DNA of 64,000 nt from Solirubrobacteraceae bacterium (GCA_016463765.1 JAEMQS010000015.1:1-64000); one strand, 5' to 3'; shown: positions 36,783-45,972, numbered from the stretch's first letter. The notes: generated from the letters alone by a model not told the origin. A program made the numbers and translations.

Positions 36783-36871
36783 GGCCCGCCATCGTGCCTC
36801 ACGGGGCCGCCGGCGCGCGCCGGACGTCCCGCGCCACCCCCCGATCGGGTGGCCTCGTACCCTGGTTGGTC

Positions 36872-38329
36872 GTGTCCGACGGCCTTGACCCCGACGAGCT
36901 CGCCGCCGCGCTGAGGATCCTCGCGCGCGCGGAGGAGCTGCCCCTGGAGCACCCCGACGCGGTCGCCATCCAGCGCGCGACCGCGAAGCTCTACAAGACC
37001 GTGCGCCAGCGCCGCCGGACCGAGAAGCGCGCGGCGATCCTCGCCCACGACGAGGAGGTCACCGCGAAGACGGCGACCGGCGCGCCCGGGCGCATCGACG
37101 ACGAGACGCAGGGCATCCCCCTCGTCTCCCGCGCGGAGGGCGCGACGGCGGGGACGCTCATCGAGGCGCGCGCGTGCTACGTGTGCAAGCAGCGCTACCA
37201 CGTCGTCGACGCCTTCTACCACCAGCTCTGCCCGACCTGCGCGGCCAAGCACCACGGCAAGCGCGACCAGCGCACCGACCTCACCGGCAAGCGCGCGCTG
37301 CTCACGGGCGGCCGCGCGAAGATCGGCATGTACATCGCGCTGCGGCTGCTGCGCGACGGCGCGCACACCACGATCACCACGCGGTTCCCCAACGACGCGG
37401 TCCGGCGCTTCACCGAGATGCCCGACAGTGCCGAGTGGCTGCACCGGCTGAAGATCGTCGGGCTGGATCTGCGCGACCCCGCGCAAGTGATCGACCTGGC
37501 CGACGAGGTGGCCGCGGCGGGGCCGCTGGACATCCTCATCAACAACGCGGCGCAGACGGTGCGGCGCAGCGCGCAGGCGTACACGCCGCTGGTCGAGGCC
37601 GAGCGGGCGGAGCTGCCGAGCGGTGACCTGCCCGAGGTCGTGACGCTGGGGCCCGACGTCGAGCTGCCGGTCGCGCTGCCCGCGGGCCCGGACTCTGGCG
37701 GCGCGGCGGTGCCGGCGACCGCGCACTGGGCGCCGACCCCGCACGCGCTCACGGCGTTGGCCCTGACCGCCCGCTCGGCCTCCCCCGAGCGCATCGCCGC
37801 CGAGACCGCCATCGACGCCGGCGGCCTGGTCCCCGACCTGCACGACAGCAACAGCTGGTCGCAGGTCGTCGACGAGGTGGACCCGATCGAGCTGCTCGAG
37901 GTCCAGCTCTGCAACATGACCGCGCCGTTCATCCTGGTCGGCCGGCTGCGCCCCGCGATGGCCGCGGCGGACGCCCGCCGGAAGTACGTCGTCAACGTCT
38001 CGGCGATGGAGGGCCAGTTCTCGCGCGGATACAAGGGGCCGGGCCATCCGCACACGAACATGGCGAAGGCCGCGCTGAACATGCTCACGCGGACCAGCGC
38101 CCAGGAGATGCTCGAGAAGGACGGCATCCTCATGACCGCCGTCGACACCGGGTGGATCACCGACGAGCGGCCGCACCCGCAGAAGATGCGCCTGGCGGAC
38201 ACCGGGTTCCACGCGCCGCTGGACCTGGTCGACGGGGCCGCCCGCGTCTATGACCCCGTGGTTCGGGGTGAGGCCGGCGAGGATCTGTTCGGGTGCTTCC
38301 TGAAGGACTACGAGCCGTCGGCGTGGTGA
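36872..38329 (+). CDS. SDR-like protein with N-terminal zinc-ribbon-like segment
   Basis: 485 residues from a GTG at 36872 (an ATG at 36773 would overlap the kinase start). The N-terminal 95 residues are helical. Then comes a four-cysteine segment: Cys102, Cys105 (CYVC), Cys120 and Cys123 (CPTC). The Rossmann domain begins with TGGRAKIGMYIAL and contains the NNAAQ equivalent of the SDR NNAG. At the active site, the residue four before the conserved Lys (NMAKAALNML) is Thr rather than Tyr; a Tyr lies 12 residues before the Lys. An insertion (about 240-310) separates NNAAQ from the Ser region NVSAM. Substrate unknown, possibly non-canonical catalysis. Confidence 0.72.
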   Translation: MSDGLDPDELAAALRILARAEELPLEHPDAVAIQRATAKLYKTVRQRRRTEKRAAILAHDEEVTAKTATGAPGRIDDETQGIPLVSRAEGATAGTLIEARACYVCKQRYHVVDAFYHQLCPTCAAKHHGKRDQRTDLTGKRALLTGGRAKIGMYIALRLLRDGAHTTITTRFPNDAVRRFTEMPDSAEWLHRLKIVGLDLRDPAQVIDLADEVAAAGPLDILINNAAQTVRRSAQAYTPLVEAERAELPSGDLPEVVTLGPDVELPVALPAGPDSGGAAVPATAHWAPTPHALTALALTARSASPERIAAETAIDAGGLVPDLHDSNSWSQVVDEVDPIELLEVQLCNMTAPFILVGRLRPAMAAADARRKYVVNVSAMEGQFSRGYKGPGHPHTNMAKAALNMLTRTSAQEMLEKDGILMTAVDTGWITDERPHPQKMRLADTGFHAPLDLVDGAARVYDPVVRGEAGEDLFGCFLKDYEPSAW

Positions 38330-38796
38330 TGGTCTACCGCGCCCCGATGCGGGCGCGCACACTGGACCTCCCCGCTGGTGCCGGCGCGGCGCACGGGGTC
38401 ACGCACGGGCTGGTCGGGACGGGGGACGCCCTGCCGACGGTGCCGTCGTCGCTGGAGCAGGCCGTCGACCTGGCTGCGCGCGAGCACGGCGAGAAGACCG
38501 GCCGCATGCTCGCGAGGTTCGCCGAACTCCCCGACGGGACGTTCGTGTGGACCCGCCTGGCCGACGACACCTACCGCCTCGGCCGCATCACCGGGCCGTG
38601 GCGCTACGACGACAGCGGCGCCGCCCGCGCCGTCGGCATTCACCACGTCCGTGACGCCGAATGGCTCGACCGGCCGATCGGTGACGACGTCGTCCCAGCC
38701 GCGGTCGCGGCGACGTTCGCGCGCGGTGGCCGCAACGTGCAGCAGATCCACGGCGAGGGGCTCGCGGACGCGACCGCCGCCCTGTGGGATGACTGA
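38329..38796 (+). CDS. Uncharacterised small protein
   Basis: 155 residues from an ATG at 38329 that overlaps the preceding stop (TGATG). The middle has a beta-rich pattern, FVWTRLADDTYRLGRITGPWRY, then VRDAEWLDRPIGDDVVPAAV and a closing FARGGRNVQQIHG. The pattern recalls small beta-barrel domains found beside nuclease domains, but there is no nuclease domain here. No family was assigned. Coupling to the SDR-like gene suggests a shared transcript. Confidence 0.65.
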   Translation: MVYRAPMRARTLDLPAGAGAAHGVTHGLVGTGDALPTVPSSLEQAVDLAAREHGEKTGRMLARFAELPDGTFVWTRLADDTYRLGRITGPWRYDDSGAARAVGIHHVRDAEWLDRPIGDDVVPAAVAATFARGGRNVQQIHGEGLADATAALWDD

Positions 38797-38867
38797 CCGA
38801 TGAGTCTGCGCCCGGCGCGGAGTCGACCCATCAGGATCGACACCCACCGCCGAAGGAGACGCGTCGC

Positions 38868-39356
38868 ATGCCCAAGCTCACCCCCAACCTCTGGTTCGAC
38901 TTCGGCCGCGCCGAGGAGGCGGCCGACTTCTACGTCTCGGTCTTCCCGAACTCGCGGATCGTGAGCGTCGCCCGGTATCCCGAGAACGCACCGGGGCCCG
39001 CGGGCGAGGTCATGACCGTGGCGTTCGAGCTCGACGGCCAGCGCTTCGTCGCGATCAACGGCGGTCCGGACTTCACCTTCGACGAGGCGGTGTCCTTCGA
39101 GATCGAGTGCGAGGACCAGGCGGAGATCGACCGCTACTGGGAGCTGCTGACCGCCGATGGCGGCGCAGAGAGCCAGTGCGGGTGGTGCAAGGACCGCTTC
39201 GGGTTCTCCTGGCAGGTCGTCCCCCGCGGGATGGACGCGTTCTTCGACGAGTCGGACCCGGCGCGCGTCGAGCGGGCGATGCAGGCGATGCTCGGCATGC
39301 GCAAGATCGACATCGCCGCCATGCGTGCCGCGGCGGACGGCGTCACCGCGGGCTGA
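38868..39356 (+). CDS. PhnB-like VOC-family protein
   Basis: 162 residues with the PhnB/3-demethylubiquinone-methyltransferase-like glyoxalase fold: LWFDFGRAEEAADFYVSVFPNSRI near the start, FVAINGGPDFTFDEAVSF, and the closing CGWCKDRFGFSWQVVPR. Members of the group often lack known activity. AAGGAG lies upstream of the ATG. It converges on a cupin gene with a 3-base gap. Confidence 0.88.
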   Translation: MPKLTPNLWFDFGRAEEAADFYVSVFPNSRIVSVARYPENAPGPAGEVMTVAFELDGQRFVAINGGPDFTFDEAVSFEIECEDQAEIDRYWELLTADGGAESQCGWCKDRFGFSWQVVPRGMDAFFDESDPARVERAMQAMLGMRKIDIAAMRAAADGVTAG

Positions 39357-39359
39357 CGC

Positions 39360-39737
39360 TCAGTCCCCCGCCCACGACGCGAACGGCGCCTCGAACCCGC
39401 CCGGGATGAACACGTTGAACGCCCGGGCCGGCGCCTCGGTGCGGTTGGCGAAGTCGTGCGTCATCCCCGCGGGGATCCGCAGGAACGTGCCGGCCGGCGC
39501 GTCGACCCATTCCTCGCCGACGAGGAACGCCATCGTCCCCTCGGTAACCAGGAACAACTCGACGTTCTCGTCGTGGTGGTGCGGCCCGGGACCTGACGCC
39601 CCGGGCTCCACTGACCACTCCGACACGCAGTACCGGTCGTCCGTCTCCGCGCCGTCGGCCTTGAAGACCCCGCGCATCGGCCCGATCTCGTAGGCGCGCC
39701 CGGCGCCAGGGGGCAGGATGATGGGTTCGCTCGTCAT
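39360..39737 (-). CDS. Cupin-domain protein
   Basis: 125 residues from the ATG at 39737. A single cupin barrel carries motif 1 PGPHHHDENVELFLVTEG (HHH then E), followed by motif 2 IPAGMTHDFANRT. These would bind one metal ion. Substrate unknown. The gene is not clearly part of an operon. Confidence 0.82.
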   Translation of the reverse strand: MTSEPIILPPGAGRAYEIGPMRGVFKADGAETDDRYCVSEWSVEPGASGPGPHHHDENVELFLVTEGTMAFLVGEEWVDAPAGTFLRIPAGMTHDFANRTEAPARAFNVFIPGGFEAPFASWAGD

Positions 39738-39796
39738 GACGCGAGGTCTACCCGCTGGCGCCACCGGCGGCTTGGACGAATGGGACTCGCCGCGGG

Positions 39797-40290
39797 TTAG
39801 GACTCCTCGTCCGGGTCCTCGTCGGCGGCGAGTTCGAGCGCCTGGTCCGCAACGGACGCGACGTGCTGCTGCTGGACGGGCACGGCGAACTCGACGAGCC
39901 GGCCGATGTCGGGGTCACCCGCCTTGTCGTTGAGCTTCTCGACGATCTTCCAGTGCGCGAGCTCGCCGGCTTCGGACATGGAGAGGAACTCCAGGCCGTC
40001 CAGGGCGTCGCCGTCCTCCAGGTAGGTCGTCATGAAGTCGGTGATCTCGGACTTGGTCTCGCGGGCCTTGTCCTTATCGCCGTCTTCTTGCCGTCGCGGG
40101 TGCCGGCGACCTCGGTGCAGCGGCGCTCCAGCTCGGCCGCCTCGTCGCCCATCTGCTGCATGAGCGTGGCGAGCTCGGACACGTCCTCGTCCTTGGCGAG
40201 CCTGCCCACCTTGTCGGTCGCCTTCTGGGCCGCCTGGGCGAGTCCCAGGACCTCGGCGAGCTTCTCGTCGAGCTGCGTGAGCGTGGCCAT
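39797..40290 (-). pseudogene. Small helical protein gene split by a single-base frameshift
   Basis: Two reading frames on the same strand belong together. The first (40290 down to about 40083) starts MATLTQLDEKLAEVLGLAQ and has coiled-coil character. After codons for DGKK the frame turns into Arg/Pro-rich residues. Stepping back one base there gives DGDKDKARETKSEITDF, which reads without break into MTTYLEDGDALDGLEFLSM and ends at 39797. The rejoined product would be about 164 residues, all-helical, ending acidic. A one-base deletion (real or sequencing error) is the simplest cause. A separate 78-residue gene from the ATG at 40033 is the alternative. Function unknown. Confidence 0.6.
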
Positions 40291-40344
40291 GCGTGTCTCC
40301 TCGTGGTCGGGTGTTGGCGCGCAGCTACCCGACGACGCACATGG

Positions 40345-41778
40345 TCACCCATGAGATGAACGGCAGATCGACGTGGCTATGGCGACGTCGATCTGCCGTT
40401 CGGGGCGAGGTGGGCGGGGGCGGCGCGCCGGACCGCCGGGCACCCGCAGCGCGACGAACACGAGCGCGCCGATCTGCGTGAGCGCCGCCACCGCGAAAGC
40501 GGCGCGGGCCCCGTTCGTCAGCCCGGCCGCTGCGACGAGTGAGCCCATCACCGCGACCCCGAGCACCCCGCCGACCTGGCGACAGGCGTTCAACGCGGCG
40601 GCCGCGATCCCGACGAGGTCGGCGGGCGCGTCCACCGCGATCATCGAATGCAGGGACGGCACGACGAGCCCGCCGCCGATCCCCGTGAGCAACAGGGCAA
40701 CAATCACGGCGAGCGGGAACGGGCCGGCGTCGAAGCCGAGAAGGATCAGCGCGGCGATGGCACAGAGCGACAAGCCGGCCAGCAGCGCCGGGCGCGGGCC
40801 GGACCGCGCGACCCACCGGCCGGTCGTCACCGCGATGAGGATGGTGCCGATCGGTTGCGGGATGAACAGCAGGCCGGCCTCCAGCGGGGTTAGTCCCTGC
40901 GCCTGCTGGAAGGCCAGCGACAGGACGAAGATCTCGCCGTAGATCATCACGTTGAAGACCAGTCCGATCCCGGCTGCCCACCGCACCGTCGGGACGGCGC
41001 GCAGCCGGGGCGGCAGCAGCGGCGCCGGGCTGCGGCGTTCCCACCACGCGAAGCCGGCCACCGCCGCGGCGCTCACCCCGGCCCCTGTGAGGACCACCGC
41101 CGACAGCCAGCCCAGCTGGCCGGCCTCGGTCAGGGTGAAGGCCAGCCCGCCGACGGCCAGCGCGCCGAGGGCAACCCCGGCCGGGTCGGGCGCCCGGCCG
41201 GGTCGGGGTTCACTGCGCGCGACGAGCAGCAGCGCGCAGAGCGACAGCCCCGCGGCCACCGGCACGTCGATGAGGAACACGGCACGCCACGAGACGAGGT
41301 CGACGAGCGCGCCCCCGATCACCGGGCCCAGTCCGAAGCCCGCCGCCAGGCCCAGCGACAGCTTGCCGATCGCGCGCACCCGGCCGCCCGGGTCGGGGTA
41401 CGCCTCGCGGACCAGCGCCAGCGCCGTCGGGGCCACCATCGCCGCGCCCACCCCGGCGGTCGCCTGCCCGGCGATCAGCACCGCGATGGTCGGCGCCGTC
41501 GACGACACCAGCGACGCGGCCGCGAACGTCCCCATCCCCAGCAGGAACATGCGTCGCGCGCCGAAGCGATCGGCCAGCGCGCCGAACGGGAGCAGCAGCG
41601 TGGCGAGCGTCAGCGCGTAGGCGTTCACGCACCACTGCAGCGCCGCGACCTCGCCGCCCAGCGCGGCCTGGATGTCCGGCAGCGCGATGTTCACCGCCGT
41701 GGTGTGCATCACGACCAGGCCGAAGCCCAGCGAGGCGCAGACGAGCGCCCACGCTGGGCGCCCGGCCTGCGGGGTCAC
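40345..41778 (-). CDS. MFS transporter (DHA2-like, 14 TMS)
   Basis: 477 residues from a GTG at 41778 that overlaps the HyuB stop as GTGA. About 14 hydrophobic helices are seen. The motif between TM2 and TM3 is FGALADRFGARRMFLLG, and motif C-like glycines occur in FGLGPVIGGALVD. It is the third gene of hyuA-hyuB-MFS, so export or import of the pathway substrate or product is likely. The last codons run through a 16-base hairpin (40358-40401). Confidence 0.88.
   Translation of the reverse strand: MTPQAGRPAWALVCASLGFGLVVMHTTAVNIALPDIQAALGGEVAALQWCVNAYALTLATLLLPFGALADRFGARRMFLLGMGTFAAASLVSSTAPTIAVLIAGQATAGVGAAMVAPTALALVREAYPDPGGRVRAIGKLSLGLAAGFGLGPVIGGALVDLVSWRAVFLIDVPVAAGLSLCALLLVARSEPRPGRAPDPAGVALGALAVGGLAFTLTEAGQLGWLSAVVLTGAGVSAAAVAGFAWWERRSPAPLLPPRLRAVPTVRWAAGIGLVFNVMIYGEIFVLSLAFQQAQGLTPLEAGLLFIPQPIGTILIAVTTGRWVARSGPRPALLAGLSLCAIAALILLGFDAGPFPLAVIVALLLTGIGGGLVVPSLHSMIAVDAPADLVGIAAAALNACRQVGGVLGVAVMGSLVAAAGLTNGARAAFAVAALTQIGALVFVALRVPGGPARRPRPPRPERQIDVAIATSICRSSHG
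40358..40401 (-). terminator. Perfect 16-bp hairpin inside the end of the MFS gene
   Basis: GAACGGCAGATCGACG (40358-40373) and CGTCGATCTGCCGTTC (40386-40401) pair perfectly around a 12-base loop. It covers the codons just before the MFS stop at 40345. It probably ends the hyuA-hyuB-MFS transcript. No T-tract is present. Confidence 0.6.
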
Positions 41779-43616
41779 AGGGGCTGGGGCGAGCCCGGCG
41801 GGAAACCCCACTCCGCGATCTCGCGCCGCAGCCGCTGGGTGGCGACCTGATCGACGCGGCAGTGCTCGTTCAGCACCACCCCGTAGACCTCGGCGGCGCG
41901 GTCGCGCGTCAGCCAGCCCTCCTGCACGTCGCGGACCACATCGGGGACCGCCCGCTCCCACGGCGGCCCATAGCCGCCGCCGCTGGAGGAGACCGACACC
42001 ATGACGTCGCCCGGGGAGATCGTCTCCCGGTGGAACGCGCCCACGCTGCGCAGGCCGCCGCCCGCCTGCTGCACCCACTGGTCGGCGGGCATGCCGTCGT
42101 TTCCACCCCGCACACCGCGAGGGTGGTTGACCGTTCCGTCCGAGTTGATCATGAACTCGACGGCGGCGTTCACAGCCTCGATGCGCACCAGTGCCGACGG
42201 CGCGCCGCGGTGCCGGCCGTCGCCCGCCGTGTCCGGCAGGATCCGCTGCTCGAGGACGCGGATCGGGTGCTTGACCTCGTCGATCTCGACGGAGTCCTTG
42301 TACATCATGCCCGCGGCCCCGGTGGAGTAGGCGGTCAGCCAGCCGTCGGTCGCCGGACCGCCCGGCCCGCCCGCGGCGGCGAGCTGCAGTTGGTTGATGA
42401 ACGGCTTGCCGGTCCGCGGGTCGGTGCCGCTGATGACCGCACCCGACGGCGGGACCGGCGCCCCGAACTCGCCGAGGCCGATGCCGTCGATCATGTCGCT
42501 GAAACAGCGCATCGTGGCGTTCGAGACGCGGTCCTGGAGGTTCGTCGTCGCGGCCGACACGGAGTGCGGGTGGCGCGGGATCCCGACGCAGCAGTTCTCG
42601 CGCACGAGGACGTTGACCCGCCGGAAGCTCCCCGCGTTGACCCTCAGCTCCTCGCCGACCGGCTCGACGTTGCCGATGCTGTTGAAGACGCCGATCATCG
42701 CCGCGGTCCGCGACGCGGCCTCCGAGAGGTTGATCCCCACCGGCAGGCAGTCGGGGTTCTCACGCAGATCGACGGTGATGCGCGCGTCGTCTGGATCGAC
42801 GTCGACGGTGACCCGCACCGGCACACCGTCGGGCAGGCGCGGGAACGGATCGTGGACGGACACCGCGGTGCGCTTGGCGTGCGGCAGACGGCGGATCGCC
42901 TCGATCATCCGCTGCTCGCTCTCGTCGAACAGCTGCTGCCCATAGGCGGCGAGCGTGTCGGCCCCGAGGTCGTCGAGGAGCTCGAGCAGCCGGCGCTCGC
43001 CGATCCGCGCCGACCCGACGAGCGCCAGGTAGTCCCCCCACCACTGCTCGGGCACGCGGATGCGCATCTGGCACGTGCGGATGAGGTCCTCGTTGTCGCG
43101 GTACTGCTCCTGCGCCTTGACGCAGGGCCAGATCAGCGCGCCCTCCTCGTAGACGTCGCGCGCGTTGATCGCGTACGTCGTCGGCTCGCCGTTGCCGCAG
43201 TCGCCCTGGTGGGCCTTCGCCAGGACGGTGAAGCGGTGCACGCCCTCGTAGTCGATGACCGGCACGAGGATCGACCAGTCCGCCGCGTGGGTGTTGCCGT
43301 GGTACGGGCTGTTGTGCAGAAACGCGTCGCCCCGCTGCAGGTCGGGATGGAAGCGCTTCATCCAGCGGGCCATCATGTCCGGCCCCTGCATGACGTGGAT
43401 CGGGATGCTGCCCGCCGACGCGACGACCTCGTCGTCGGCGTTGAGGATGCAGCACGAGAAGTCCTTGGCCACGCCGAGGATCCCCGACCGCGCCGAGCGC
43501 AGCAGCGTGTGGATCATGGCCCGGACGGTCCCGTCGAGACGGGACTGTACGACGGCCATCTGGACCGGGTCCAGCGCGGGCGCGAGGTGGCGCCGGCGGG
43601 TCTGGGGGACTCCCAT
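41775..43616 (-). CDS. Hydantoinase B/5-oxoprolinase family subunit, HyuB copy 1
   Basis: 613 residues from the ATG at 43616, overlapping the hyuA stop as TGATG. HyuB family blocks: FSCCILNADDEVVASAGS, FLHNSPYHGNTHAADW, AKAHQGDCGNGEP, and near the end GGYGPPWERAVPDVVRDV. Together with the HyuA subunit it should form an ATP-dependent amide-ring hydrolase of the hydantoinase/oxoprolinase type. Acetophenone-carboxylase-like activity is an alternative. It is most similar to the copy at 48035-49852 (shared NLQDRV and AGSFRR blocks). Confidence 0.9.
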   Translation of the reverse strand: MGVPQTRRRHLAPALDPVQMAVVQSRLDGTVRAMIHTLLRSARSGILGVAKDFSCCILNADDEVVASAGSIPIHVMQGPDMMARWMKRFHPDLQRGDAFLHNSPYHGNTHAADWSILVPVIDYEGVHRFTVLAKAHQGDCGNGEPTTYAINARDVYEEGALIWPCVKAQEQYRDNEDLIRTCQMRIRVPEQWWGDYLALVGSARIGERRLLELLDDLGADTLAAYGQQLFDESEQRMIEAIRRLPHAKRTAVSVHDPFPRLPDGVPVRVTVDVDPDDARITVDLRENPDCLPVGINLSEAASRTAAMIGVFNSIGNVEPVGEELRVNAGSFRRVNVLVRENCCVGIPRHPHSVSAATTNLQDRVSNATMRCFSDMIDGIGLGEFGAPVPPSGAVISGTDPRTGKPFINQLQLAAAGGPGGPATDGWLTAYSTGAAGMMYKDSVEIDEVKHPIRVLEQRILPDTAGDGRHRGAPSALVRIEAVNAAVEFMINSDGTVNHPRGVRGGNDGMPADQWVQQAGGGLRSVGAFHRETISPGDVMVSVSSSGGGYGPPWERAVPDVVRDVQEGWLTRDRAAEVYGVVLNEHCRVDQVATQRLRREIAEWGFPPGSPQPL

Positions 43617-45694
43617 CAGCTCACCCCTGCCGGGTAGATGACCAGGGAGCCCGACTCCAGCCGCTTGGCGGTGGCCTGGGGCTCGATGACGACCGTCGTC
43701 GCCGGGCCCTCGATGATCGCGGGGCCGGGGATCGTCTCGTCCGTGCGGATCGACGCCATGGTCCGGATCGTCGCGTCGACGAACCCGGAGCCGGCGAAGA
43801 ACACCTCCCGGGTCTCGGTCTCCTCGGGCGGCGCGGCCATGAGCGCGGTGGCGCCCGAGAGGTCCGTGCCGAGTTCGCAGCGCACCTTCGCGCGCCACGT
43901 CATGGTCTCGACCGCCGAGCCCTCGTCGTGGATGCCGAGCACCTCGTTGTGGACCCGGTGGAAGGACTGTCGGAGCTCCTCGATGTGCTCGTCGTCGGTG
44001 AACTCCGAGCGGCCGAGCGGCACCTCGAGGTCCCAGATCTGCTGCGGGTAGCGCGCCTCGACCGAGTAGGAGACCGTCTGCTCGACGCTGTCCGACCCCG
44101 GCCCGGCGATGAAGTCCTCGCACGTGCGCCCCAGCTCGGAGAGCACGCGGTTGACCTCGTCGTTGGGGAAGCGGTCCGTGCTCGTCGGCAGCGTGACGGC
44201 GAAGTCGGCGACCAGGTCGCTGATGAACGCGCCGACCGCACTGAGCGCCGCGGCCGCCTCCGGAACGATGACCCGATCGCAGCCCAGGCGCCGGGCGATC
44301 GCGCAGGCGTAGAAGCCGCCCGACCCACCGCCGGAGATCATCACCGCGTCGCGCGGGTCGACGCCCTGGCTGATCGCGATGTCCTCGATCGCGTTGATCA
44401 TCCGCTCGGTGGCGACCTCGAGGATCGCCGCGGCGGCCTCCTCGACGCCCATGCCGAGGGGGCCGGCGATCTCACGCTCGATCGCCTCTCGGGACAGGTC
44501 GGCGTGCAGCGGCATCGCGCCGTTGAGGAAGCGGCTGGGCTCGAGGTAGCCGAGCGCCACGCAGGCGTCGGTCACCGTCGCGCTCGTCCCACCCGCGCCG
44601 TAACAGGCGGGGCCGGGGACGGCGCCCGCACTCTGCGGCCCGACGCGGAGGATCCCGCCGTCGAGCCACGCGATCGACCCGCCGCCCGCGCCGACGGACT
44701 TCACGTCGACGCTGGGGAAGCCCGTCATCGGGCCGTAGTAGCTGCGACCGATCTTCGTCTCACGCGTCCACGGGATCTGCCCGCGGCGAACGAGCGACAC
44801 GTCGAAGCTCGTGCCCCCGGCGTCGGTGACGATCGCGGTGTCGCCGAGCTCGTCCAAGCCGAGGAACCGTCGCCCGGCGACCGGTGCCGCCGCGGGCCCG
44901 GAGGCCAGGGTGTGGATGGGGGCCTCGGCCACAGAGTTGTTGTCCAGCACGCCGCCCGCGGAGGTCATGACGAGCACGCGGCCGGTGAAGCCCTCCTCGG
45001 CGAAGCGCTCGGACAGGCGATGCAGGAACGTCCCCATCAGCGGCTTCAGCGACGCGTCGATCGCGGCGGCCGACGCGCGCCGGTACTCCCGGATGCTCGG
45101 GTTCAGGACGTGGCTGAGCGTGAACGGCACGCCCGGCAGGTGCTCCTCGATGAGCTCGCCGACGCGCAGCTCGTGCGCGGGGTTGAGGATCGACCACAGG
45201 AAGCACACGGCGACCGACTCGATCCCGGTCTCCTTGAGCTCCTTCAGGGTCTCGATCGTCTTGGCCTCGTCCAGCGCGGTGACGACCTCGCCCGCCGCGC
45301 CGACGCGCTCCTCGATCTCGTAGGTGAAGCGGCGCGGGATGTACGGGTCGGGGTACTGGACCGTGAAGTCGAACGTGCCGATGCGCCCGCCCTCGCGCCA
45401 GAGCAGGATGTCCGGGTGGCCGGCCGTCAGGAGCATCGCGGTCTTCGCGGTGGTCGCGTTGATGACGGCGTTCGTCGCGCGGGTCGTGCCGTAGACGACC
45501 TGCGACGCGCGCTCGAGCAGCTCGCGCCGCGTCAGGCCGAGGTCGGCGGCCGCGACGTCGCAGACGTTGAGGACACCGACCACCGGGTCGTCAGGTGTCG
45601 TCGAGGACTTGTAGAGACCGAGCCCGTCGATGGTGAGGTCGGTGAACGTGCCCCCGGTGTCGAAGGCGAGGCGGAGCGGGCGGTCGGTGGCCAT
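43616..45694 (-). CDS. Hydantoinase A/5-oxoprolinase family subunit, HyuA
   Basis: 692 residues from the ATG at 45694. The ATP-binding fold is shown by FDTGGTFTDL at residues 11-20 and DAGGTSFDVSLV near 280. VVYGTTRATNAVI and SGGGSGGFYACAIARRLGC agree. This is the only HyuA in the window, although four HyuB genes are present. Typical HyuA subunits phosphorylate the substrate carbonyl before ring opening with HyuB. The start was chosen over an upstream in-frame ATG at 45775 because the latter lies beyond an operator-like palindrome at 45746-45757. Confidence 0.92.
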   Translation of the reverse strand: MATDRPLRLAFDTGGTFTDLTIDGLGLYKSSTTPDDPVVGVLNVCDVAAADLGLTRRELLERASQVVYGTTRATNAVINATTAKTAMLLTAGHPDILLWREGGRIGTFDFTVQYPDPYIPRRFTYEIEERVGAAGEVVTALDEAKTIETLKELKETGIESVAVCFLWSILNPAHELRVGELIEEHLPGVPFTLSHVLNPSIREYRRASAAAIDASLKPLMGTFLHRLSERFAEEGFTGRVLVMTSAGGVLDNNSVAEAPIHTLASGPAAAPVAGRRFLGLDELGDTAIVTDAGGTSFDVSLVRRGQIPWTRETKIGRSYYGPMTGFPSVDVKSVGAGGGSIAWLDGGILRVGPQSAGAVPGPACYGAGGTSATVTDACVALGYLEPSRFLNGAMPLHADLSREAIEREIAGPLGMGVEEAAAAILEVATERMINAIEDIAISQGVDPRDAVMISGGGSGGFYACAIARRLGCDRVIVPEAAAALSAVGAFISDLVADFAVTLPTSTDRFPNDEVNRVLSELGRTCEDFIAGPGSDSVEQTVSYSVEARYPQQIWDLEVPLGRSEFTDDEHIEELRQSFHRVHNEVLGIHDEGSAVETMTWRAKVRCELGTDLSGATALMAAPPEETETREVFFAGSGFVDATIRTMASIRTDETIPGPAIIEGPATTVVIEPQATAKRLESGSLVIYPAGVS

Positions 45695-45745
45695 GGGTGG
45701 TCTCCAGCGAAGGGGTGCAGTCGAAACGGCGACCAGTTGGACTGA

Positions 45746-45757
45746 ATCGGATCCAAC
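45746..45757. promoter_or_regulatory. GntR-type operator candidate, site 1 (hyuA)
   Basis: ATCGGATCCAAC, two mismatches from the consensus ATTGGATCCAAT. It lies 52 bases upstream of the hyuA start. Confidence 0.65.
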
Positions 45758-45972
45758 TTTTCGCCCTGCGTGCATTTAGCCACGCGGCCCCTCACCCCGG
45801 ACTGGACCCGCGGTCGGGACATCGCCACAGGTTTCCGACAAGCTGTCGATTCCGCCCGATCAGCGGATACATGCGTGCGCGAGGACCGACGGGCGGTCCA
45901 ACGCCGCGCGCCCGGTTGGGACCGCGGGTCGAACGCCGAGCCGGGCACCACCTGCTGAAATCTCAGGCGGTG

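Noticed and set aside
39797-40290. Programmed -1 frameshift in the split gene
   Set aside because: The junction AAGAAGA is not a standard slippery heptamer and no downstream structure stands out. A simple deletion or sequencing error is more likely.
41775-45694. Acetone or acetophenone carboxylase as the assigned function
   Set aside because: HyuA/HyuB homologues occur there, but the extra small carboxylase subunit genes were not found, so the specific name is not justified.
43616-45775. Start of HyuA at the upstream ATG at 45775
   Set aside because: That extension would carry the operator-like palindrome (45746-45757) inside codons and has no family similarity. The ATG at 45694 begins the conserved fold.
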